From contig CM040763.1 of NCBI GenBank assembly GCA_022829145.1, positions 11,579,141-11,643,140 on the forward strand: a DNA stretch of 64,000 nt. Reading direction: 5' to 3'. A program made the position numbers and the translations under genes. The stretch comes from Albula goreensis. Lineage: Eukaryota; Chordata; Actinopteri; Albuliformes; Albulidae. How positions within the stretch are numbered: the first letter of the stretch is position 1; each line of letters begins with the position of its first letter. A model generated the notes under the pieces. The model made no database searches, was not told where the DNA came from, and worked only from the letters and a program-made list of their open reading frames with translations. Positions 1 to 19,382 of the stretch are shown in pieces.

Positions 1-924
1 GAAAGAACACAAGTGTCTAAAATTATTTCCATTAATATATTATTAATATAAATAAGATAGTGGTACAGTATAATTCCATTATACAATTTTTAGTATAATT
101 TGTGTAGTAAACATGGTGCACATTGATGTATTAATATACATGATATCAAACAATGTGATGCAATATGTCTGAAGAATTTCTTGTATGCATAACTGAGTAA
201 ATAAAAATGTAATGAACCTTTATTCTTAAACATTGAGCTTCACTGAATGTAAATTACAGTGTGCCCACTATATCAATGCACAATGACTGCTCTGTGACTT
301 ATGGCTCATGAATGACACCCACAAAACAGAACAGCCTGTGGCAGTGCCATGTATAGCAGAGAATTTCAATGGGGTGGAAGGTCATGAACACTCCAGCATA
401 ACAGCTGACCCTGTATGCATAGCAACTGTTATTCTCCACATTCAATCATTCAGATCAATCACATTTAATCCAGCATCCATAACAATAGAACTGTCACCAA
501 GTGTTCAGCATTCAGGGTTTATTTTTGAAGGAAAAGGGTTCCTAGATTTTTCTTGGCTCTTTAATCAGAGTCATCCATTTTTCATGAAAGCAAATGTATA
601 TCTCTTTGTTTTACACATCCAACATGGTATAATGGAGCCTCTGGCCATTCAGTCCAAATGTGTGCCTTGGTGGAGAATGTTTTATTTGACAGGTTAATAT
701 CTATCCCCAGACAAATGCAAGATCCTGCAGTATGCATGTTAATGTCCAGAAATAATGTGTTGCTTGAAAAAAGAATCATTACATTGAATCAATGGTAGCA
801 GCTGCTCTGACGTTTGATTGAAATAGCTGATGTTACATGAAAGCTGAAGCTTTTCACTGAGCTAGTTTTCATTGTTTTTAAGTCTTTTAATAGACAGTCA
901 CTAATGACCCTGGGGTTTTTCCAG
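1..924 (+). other. Non-coding sequence upstream of the first tet2 coding exon (probable intron)
   Basis: This AT-rich stretch ends in a clear splice acceptor: a T-rich tract followed by CCAG at 921-924. It is therefore best read as the tail of a 5' intron of tet2, whose promoter and non-coding first exon(s) would lie left of the window. A 129-codon open frame at 308-697 resembles no protein I know and has no recognisable domain, so I treat it as chance. Confidence 0.6.
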
Positions 925-968
925 GACACACGGAGGGCCGCCTTGTAGATGGACTCAACGCTGGCCAG

Positions 969-10891
<9,923 letters not shown>

Positions 10892-13800
10892 CTTTGGTGT
10901 TCAGGTTTATTTTGACAAACACACAATAGCCAGTTTACAACTACAGGCACTATACTATGTGAAACCTCATCGCACCAGTCGACACAGGCTTCAAAAAGCT
11001 CTTCCTTAAAAGGAGTGGTAGACTGACAACAGCAAAAGATGTTTCTATGCAAAGGATTTTATGAGCTAAGAAATACTGTGGTTGAATTGAAAGGTGTAAC
11101 ATCAGTTACGCATAGATGATTGAGCTTTACTAACTGGTGTGACACTAAAGCAGTATTTATTTATTTTTTTTGTTACTGTTGTGAGATACACACTGTACTA
11201 ATCCTCTGGTGCTTCATGTCCTATCCATCAGGATGTATATTACTGGAAACAAAGTTTCAGTTTGGTGGTTTTATTTTTTTTAAATAGATTTATCTAATAT
11301 AAAGATCATATTTAGTATGTGTAATACTCTGACTTCATGGGTTATTTAATTCATGGTGCTAAAATGAAGTGTCTTTAATATAAATTTTCATTTTTAATGC
11401 CTTCATATTCTATGAAAGTTTGTTTATATGTTACTTTTTAAGGCAGAAGAAATTATTTTGAATGGCATTTTACACACTGCAAATGTAGAAACATGGAAAA
11501 AGTTATACACATGAACAAAATGTGTTGGGTTTTGTAACGCATAGTGTGAGTGGTTTCATGCACTTTGTGTACTGAGGGTAAAACATTTTGATAATTCAGA
11601 TCTAACTGCTTTTTTATCCTTAAGGTGGCAGACAAGTGTATTCACATTTATGTACAACATTTTCATCAGCCATTGATGGGTGATTTAAGTGAAATTATAC
11701 CATGCAGTTGAGACTACTGGTTACGAACAGATTTTTTACACTAATGTGTTATGGTGCTTCTAAAGACAACCTAACATTGATCTTTTTTATGTAACGAAAG
11801 ACAGCGCATATTAAGCCATTGTAAAGGCACATTTATAGAGCTGTTATATAAGATAAAAATAACACCTGGCATGTTTGTTGATTAATTATTATTATTATTA
11901 TTATTTTTTTTTGTCAGGTATAGTTTGTCATCTGTGATGGAACTGTATATTATAAAAAAGTTTCAAAGCAGGTCCATCAAAAAAAAAGAGAAAATCTGGG
12001 AATACTTACATGACTGTTGTGATCATAAACAGATTCTCTGCTCTGGGGTGACACATGACATGGGGGTTATCTGTATGTTAATGTAATGTTTTCCAGGCAG
12101 CTGGCTCGCTGTGGTGTCTTTAAACATAAAGTAATCTAATTGTACAATAAAAAAAAAAAAAAAATAAATAAAAAGTAAGATTTGTACAGTAAATTAAATT
12201 TAAATCTTAACACTTAATTTTTATTACTGTAAAGAACTGTTACTTTTCTTTAAGTTTGAGCTGATTTTATTTCAAATGGTGCTACTCAGCCGGCGATAAC
12301 CATGTATAATGTGAGAGTCTTTATGGGCAGCGAAAAGGTTAATGGAAGATGCTCCTACTTCTTATATACCTCAGAACTAGTTTGGCAATAGTACTATGAT
12401 ATAAAACATCATCACTTTCTTATAAATATAACAATAACAAAATCTTTAACAATAACATAAGAAGACGTAAAGCAAAATCCATAATCCATTTATTTTTCAA
12501 GCAATGAAGTATAACTTGAATGTCAAACTTCAATTTTATAATAAAATCAGGGATATGTCAGCTCTTTTACATATTTTTTCATATTTCAGAGTTTTCTGTG
12601 TATGCCAACACCACCTCTGTTGATTTACATGATTTTTTTTTTGCTTCAGGGATTTAGGCTCTATGTTTCAATCCCCCTTCACTACCTGTATATACTTTTT
12701 TAAAATAAACCATAAACTTCACAAAAGACAAAAATTACCTGCAGTTTTTGGTTTTTTAGCCCATGCTTAATCCATTCTTTTTGAGCTTAAAAAAAGAATT
12801 TGAACAAACAGTATGCACTGAATCGGGAAAAGTACAGCATTGACTTAAAAAATCAATGTGTCTGATTTTTACAAAGTCAAAATAAGTAAAAAGGAAAAAA
12901 AAAACAGGAAAAATATGATATAGTAAGTGCACATTGTGTACCTGTGAATAGCAAAAGCAGAATATTTATAATAACCACTAAATGTTTATAATATGCTTTT
13001 TGTTGTGATAATTGATGGGATGGTGGTTATGTGTAGTAATAATAACATCCCATTTTCCCATATGTATGATTAATTTCTGGAAGCACTTCATTTTTTCAGT
13101 TAAAATAGATTTTAAAAAGGCACCTGAAGAGAAATGTAGATTAAATATGTGTTTAAAATAAAAAGATACCACACTCTGTATGTGTATATGCACATACAAA
13201 ATCACATTAGTAGTTCATCAGTATAAATGATTTTGGTTATGTTTTAAAATCCTGCAATTGCTGTGTTTATGTTTCCTAGTTTTCCCAAAATCCATGTGTT
13301 TAATCACAAATAAAAATGAAAATAAACAATGTCTTCTTTATCCTCGTATCCCATCTAAGGATTTTAGCAGGTAGTACACCTAGACTATACTCAAGGAATG
13401 TCCATTGCTAAAGAGAATTTAGCCACCATATGTACCGGTATGTACAGTTTATTGTATGTCACTCCTATAGAAATGATGTAATGCTTTTTTGTAAAGGTTT
13501 GGGGGTTTTGTGCAGTAATGCGATGTAATTTCAGTGTAAAGGGCCCAGCTTCAGTAGCAGGTGATGAAGGAGAAATGAAGATTTTGGGGGATGGGTAATC
13601 AAGCATAGCCATACTTGAAAATGCTTCAGAGTGGTTTGAGTGCAGTCAACATTACTTGAATGACTTTCTGAGCTTGACTTACGCATGGGGGTGCATAGCT
13701 CTTCTGTTAAGCTAGCAGATACATGTTGGCATTTAGCAGTTAGACACTAAAGGTATGACGTTTGTGTTATTCACTGCTTTTGTCTGATTTTAAAGCCTCC

Positions 13801-13980
13801 CTTGTTCCCATAATGTGTGGTGTTCTTCACGAATGGAGGGAAAAACTGAGGATGGTTATAAATACTGTAAGTATTGCAATGTACTGAATGCAGTTTATTT
13901 CAGAGCTGTTTATTATATCATTCCTGATATTGCTGAGATGTGGGTGTTTTTAATAAACTTTATATTTATTTGAAGCAATT
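10892..13980 (+). other. tet2: Probable tet2 3' UTR
   Basis: This AT-rich stretch carries many ATTTA and TTTAT motifs and no open frame resembling a protein. Vertebrate TET2 has a 3' UTR of several kilobases, so I assign the stretch up to the distal poly(A) signal to it. A proximal AATAAA at 12146-12151 sits at the start of an A-run. The length is inferred; there is no transcript evidence here. Confidence 0.55.
13952..13957 (+). promoter_or_regulatory. Candidate distal tet2 polyadenylation signal (AATAAA)
   Basis: An AATAAA hexamer is followed by a T-rich stretch, about 3.06 kb after the tet2 stop. It fits a long 3' UTR, but the same hexamer occurs elsewhere in this AT-rich stretch, so usage is a guess. 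Confidence 0.4.
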
Positions 13981-16900
13981 TGATGTTATACTGTGCATTA
14001 TTTTATCTTCCTATTACTTTGTCTTTTGATCAACACAAACACACTGACATTGACTTATCTGCTAAAGGTAGCTCCAAGAAAACACCATTTTCGGGTAATT
14101 TAGAGTTAAAGAAGGCAAAAAGTCTTTAACATTTTCTTCTAATACATCATTATTTAATATAGAGACTACTGATATTCAATATTATCTGTGGATACTAATT
14201 CATTATTTCACAGCAAGGCTGGCTTATGAAGGGGTCACAGGATCTACTTGGGTAAAGGAAGTTTACCTTTGAAACATGAATAACATAAGCGCTGTCAGCA
14301 CTGACATCCCTAAGCTGTTCCTTAGCCCAATCACTTGGAACTACTTCCACAGATGGAGGGCACTGCTGGTGTTTCCAATGTTGCTTCTTGGAATTGTATT
14401 TAGCCCTCTCAGCTGTAAGTGTGCGTGTTTACTTGCCGTGACTCACTGCCTGTGTCATGTGCAACTCCATTTGAGAAGTCTTCCAAGGTCACAATCTGGC
14501 CAGGGGAGCCTTGAGTCCTACTTGGTCTGAGAGACTACTGGAGAATTCTTACTTGGGATGAATGTGATTATTTCTAATATGAAGTTGTCACGCTTTTTGC
14601 AAATGGATGTCAGTCCCACAATCCCATCTTCAGAGATGAATCTGCATGGGAGAAATATATTTCATGATTAGGTATTCACAGGGTGCTCTTACTCCAAAGA
14701 AATGAGGTCACTCAGGCTGACCTGACAGAATTACACTCGCTACTGCCTATTAGGCTTGGCTGTAGCATCTGAGGTTACACTGCTGGGCTATGCCTGTAAC
14801 ATCTGAAACCTTTCTTTAATATTTAACAAGTGTCAAAGAATACAGGATCTGAGTGATACAGAGTGTTGATGCATGGGATTGTGGGAAGGATAAATGCTTA
14901 AACATGTGTCTGTCCTTGATGGATGGCTGTAATTGAATAGCTCAGTTCTCAACATGGGGGCAGCTGAATGAAAGAAGAAATCTGTGTCTCTTTCTGCCCT
15001 TTTGAACCTATGACTACAAGGATGTCTGTATGCAAAATCACAGGCATCACATATACACCTTAGTTTCAACAAAAACGGACAAAAATGAAGGGGTGGTCAC
15101 ATGTCATGTCCTACCAAAACAGTCTGGGGGGATACACCCCACAGGAGATGGCTGACAGTCCTGTACAGATGCACAGAATCTTTACCTCTTCGGACTGCAT
15201 TTTGGTACACACTGAGGTAATGTTATCCTGTGGTGTTGGCTATGTAGTACTTATGGTTGTGATTTTCTTATTAGGTCTCACTGTGAATGCATTGTTTGTA
15301 CTCAAGGGTTTATTTTTGGTCCAACTAGCATAGCTAACGTGCTGTGTATATGCTAGATGACTGTAATGTAATGTTATGATCGGATGTACAGTTGTGCATG
15401 GAGGAATGGTTCCAGTTGGAGTGCCCCATGTCATTGTGTAAGAGTGAATCTGTTAACTGATTGATGATTGAAAGGTAATAACTAACTACCCTCAGATGAA
15501 CAGCATCCCTCCACACAATTGCTACTTAGCTCTGCTGATGGACTGCAGAGTGAAAATATGGTCTGTAGCATTCAAATACTAGTGTTCACATATACCCGAC
15601 TCTTAAATCATGCTATTGATCTCCCTGGCCTGCATTCAGTGTTCTTATTACCTTAGTTGTTTCCCCATTTAATGTTCAACAAAACACAATCACTGAAACT
15701 ACTTATGTGAACATATATTATGAATACTGGATGCACAACTAGCCCTGTGTAACATCACTGATTCTGTTATGGAAAATAAAACGTAAATTGGATGTCCACA
15801 ATTATTTTTAATGTCTATCAGGTTCTGCCAACACTTTGTGATTGATTTCTTACAAGAAGTAAAACTTGCCAGTAAAATAGTTTTCTTTCTGCTTAATCTA
15901 ATCTGGACAATGACTTGACAATAGTCTCTTACAAGGTTCCACAATTACACCAATTATATATAAAAACACTGTCAGCACACTATGTGATCATCTTATGACT
16001 TCTTTAATATGGAATCTAGCAATTGCATGTTTCTGTGCCAGACATGGTCATATATGCTGCTGCTTTTCTTCTGTTTGTTCAAAGGGTAAGTTGACAAAAA
16101 ATCAATGCAGACACCATTACTATTGACAAAACTTCCATATAAATGTCTCTTCTTTCACACTGTTCCTTTTTATAACCAAATATTTTTTTCCTGCTGGTAC
16201 AATTCAATTACATTTTTCAATGGTCCCACAGCATTCATTTTTGGGGAGTGGCTGCAAGTGCAGAAAATATAAAATGCAATTTCTTCTTAAAAATAGCCAG
16301 CAGAAAATGGCAAATGAAGCACATGGTGGGGACCCTCAGTGAATCTCATCATTTTCATTACATTTGACTATGAGTGGAGCAAGGAAGAACCATGTTGTCA
16401 CCAGGTGTATTGAAATTAAATGGATGATAGATAAAAAACACACAAACAAACATAAAAACAAACTGGACATTTATTGTGACTACAGTATATGAAAACAATA
16501 ATTCATGACTTGCAACTACATTATCATTTTTTAATTGCACCTTAAAATAACAAATCTAATGCATGCTAAAATCACTTTTGTAATAATATATCTCTCTGGT
16601 GCTATGCTGAATCAAACATGTTTGACCTTGAAGCATGGATTCAACCCAGCACAAATGCAACTGAAGTTTACAAAAAAAGAAAAATATATTTTTCTAATTT
16701 GTGAATTCCCTCCTCCTAAATCCTCCTGTGTATCCCTTGAATATGAAAACAAGAAGCCACATTGTATAGTTACAATAATTAGTCATTTTAAAAGTATCAG
16801 ATGAGTGTTTAATACATACTTTGAATATTCATACTTTTAATACCACTGAGTGCTTTACAGTATATCACATAGACAGCAGATAATAGACTCTGTTGGAACA

Positions 16901-17451
16901 GTGACCCAGTGAGCCAGTAATGGAGCTATGCCACATCTAATGAGATCATAATTGCCTCTGGACTAGGAAGGTGAATCGGGAGGTCTTTTATTTGATTTTT
17001 GAACATTTGAAATGCAATTTGTGAGTACAATTCCATAAGGCTACCTTTACAATGTGGACCTATTTGTCATAAGCGCTGATTTTTTCTCCATAAAGTGAAG
17101 CTATTAACATATCAATTTCATGCATAGCTATTGAAAGTAGTAATGGAATATTTTACAATCTCATTGTATTATCTATATGAAGTGTGCACATACCTGCCTT
17201 TTCTGTTCAGGTATTTTGAAGGCAAAAATATATTTTTAGGTAGAAATAATACAGTCATTATATTTTCTGATTGTTCTCTACATTAAAACAATTGGCCAGG
17301 TTTCATAAGCCCAGCACACCTACATTTCATCACACTGCACACTATGACATTACCATGTCAACTTACAATAAAGACATCAAAACAACAGGAGAGTTTTACT
17401 GAGCCCTAGTGGTGGAGGAAGACATCGCATTTGTGTAGGAGGCTTCATTAC
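13981..17451. other. Intergenic, no gene recognised
   Basis: I see only short open frames without family resemblance. I looked on the minus strand for the exon that should follow the J-domain exon (encoding IGNAYAVLSNPEKRKQYD-like sequence) and did not find it. There is no ppa2-like or arhgef38-like sequence, although those genes follow TET2 in tetrapods. Confidence 0.55.
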
Positions 17452-17597
17452 TTTTGAAGGCCTCAGTTGCTCCAGGAGCATGGTTCTTGTCGGGGTGAAA
17501 CTTGAGTGCCAGCTTCCTGTAGGCTTTCTTCAGCTCATCCTCACTGGCCTCTTTACTGACACCAAGCACCTCATAGTAGTCCTTGCACTTCTTAATC
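17452..17597 (-). CDS. Orphan J-domain exon (DNAJB14/DNAJB12-like)
   Basis: The minus strand reads acceptor TTATTTCTGTCCAG, then 146 nt open, then donor GTAATG. It encodes [38 protein letters not shown] and [10 protein letters not shown]. This is the core of a J domain, including the HPD tripeptide that stimulates Hsp70 ATPase. [10 protein letters not shown] and [15 protein letters not shown] are characteristic of the ER-membrane co-chaperones DNAJB12 and DNAJB14. The donor after FK plus one A fits the Lys codon of DNAJB14 (FKKIG) better than DNAJB12 (FKAIG). Without splicing, the frame continues 18 codons and stops. I found no N-terminal exon, following exon, transmembrane exon or DUF1977 part within reach. 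It may be a duplicated gene fragment, an exon of a long gene with distant partners, or an exon captured by another transcript. Confidence 0.75.
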
Positions 17598-18782
17598 CTG
17601 GACAGAAATAAGTAAAGTCATAATGAAGGAGGAAGTCGTTACTTGCAGGGTAAGTATACGGACACATTTTGCTTCTTTACAATCGTGGTTTGCATTTCAC
17701 ACTGATCAGATCTCTGTAGGCTGTCAGATCAGAGAGCTCCCTACAAAGGCTCCCAACTCAGAATATTAAGATGTCTATCCAGCATGAAGGACAACACCCT
17801 TCCTTTATGCTGATATGTCTTTGTTCCTTAAAAGTAACAATTCTGCTATCCTGAATTTATATTAAAAATAGTTCAAATATTTTTTTTCTACTTTTAACCT
17901 ATCTTTATTTACAATTGTAAAAAAAAAAAAAAATTATAAAAATATTACAGCGACGGAAAACCTGCCATAATTTAGCTAAGCTGTTGCCACAGAAATTCTT
18001 GTGAATCAGTGAATGCACCTCTACCTCCCATAATCTAATTCACTTGCATCAACATCAGCTATTTAACATGTCAGTAAATAAGCTTTGAGAAAGTATGAAC
18101 TTCCTAGATGTGGGGAGACAAAAATTATACTGGATGCGCTCAACGAAAACTGGAAGTAAACTATTGATTAAAAGTTGGATCTGAGCTGCTAACGGTATTC
18201 TTTTGTCATTTCTGTAGAGACTGGCAAACCATGATGTGATTCATGTTGGCAGAAACTTTTACCTATCATGAGCTGAATAAAAGCCATTGACTAAACTTGG
18301 CAATACCAGTTTACCTACCCTTATAATGGTAAGGTTTGACAGCTATGTTCTTCCTCTGCCTGGACATGAGGATTGATGTTAGGTTGCCAGCAATGATTGG
18401 CAGTTATACATACAAGTTGACAAGTCCTTCTTGAAGATGTGTTGTGACACTATAAATTATTTGTTAACACTTGAGCTTTTACTTCAAAACCCTCTCAAAG
18501 GTGACCTGTTATATTCAATTGTGAACAGTGCATGGCATGTGTGAGTAAATGTGCACATTGATGGTGATGGAAAAATGTCACTGAGGATAATGCTAACAAT
18601 CTGAATGCAATGCACATAAAAGTGTTTTAATAAGAATACTTAAAACACCTTTTTTTCCTGGGACAAATGATCAGAAGTTCAATTTCATGATCTCATCATT
18701 TTTAATGAAACTGATTAAGCTAGTTTATGATCCAGCATCAGATCTAAAAGACATTACATCCTTTTGTCAACCCTGCAATGCA
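17598..18782 (-). other. Probable ints12 3' UTR and flank
   Basis: This is non-coding sequence between the ints12 stop and the orphan J-domain exon. On the minus strand an AATAAA occurs at 17904-17909 (TTTATT on the plus strand) near T-rich/A-rich tracts. It is a plausible poly(A) signal for ints12, which would end the transcript about 300 nt before the J-domain exon. Confidence 0.45.
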
Positions 18783-19382
18783 TTATTTCTTCAGCTTCTT
18801 CTGTGCGGCTTTCTTCTTCACCATCTGCAGTCGCTTCATGGCGTTGAGCTGGGACTCTTGGGTGGTGGGCGTCTTGCCTCCGGCCGAGGCTTCTGTGGCA
18901 GCCTTCGCACCATTGTTGTTGTTATTATTGTTACCGCCACTTCCGCTGCCGCTGCTGTTGCCGTTTCCTCCGGAGCTCCCATTTCCGCTGGAACTGGGCT
19001 GGCTGCTGGCGGAGACGGACACGCCCACCTTGTTAACGCTGTCACTGCTGGACGAGCGGTTCAAGCCTGGCTTCCCTAGGATCAGGGGTGGCGGGGGCTT
19101 GAGTGGGGGCGGGCTGGGTCCCTCACTGCCAGCACTGCTTCCTGGTGATGCTTTAGTGGCCAGGCCTGCCTTGGCCCCAGCCAGCCCGGAGAGTCCCGGT
19201 GGTTTTGGGATGGATGGGGCTGTGCTGGCTTTACCCCCACTGCCCTGCAGCCCAGAGCCCAGCTTGGCTCCAGTAGGGCCCGTGGTGGCGGTCTTCGCCC
19301 CGAAAGCGGCCCACCCTGTGAGCCCGCTGGAGGAGGGAATGGAGCTGCTGCTGGAGGGGTTTGCTGTCACTGTCGTGGACGC
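18783..19382 (-). CDS. ints12: ints12 last coding exon
   Basis: The 600-nt exon follows CTCTCTTAG. It encodes [14 protein letters not shown], the conserved [31 protein letters not shown], a Ser/Gly/Asn repeat region, and the conserved tail ending KKLKK, with the stop read at 18783-18785. It is GC-rich compared with its surroundings. Confidence 0.95.
   Translation of the reverse strand, partial: ASTTVTANPSSSSSIPSSSGLTGWAAFGAKTATTGPTGAKLGSGLQGSGGKASTAPSIPKPPGLSGLAGAKAGLATKASPGSSAGSEGPSPPPLKPPPPLILGKPGLNRSSSSDSVNKVGVSVSASSQPSSSGNGSSGGNGNSSGSGSGGNNNNNNNGAKAATEASAGGKTPTTQESQLNAMKRLQMVKKKAAQKKLKK

Noticed and set aside
308-697. 129-codon open frame upstream of tet2
   Set aside because: No family resemblance, no good start context or splice logic, and it lies in what reads as a 5' intron.
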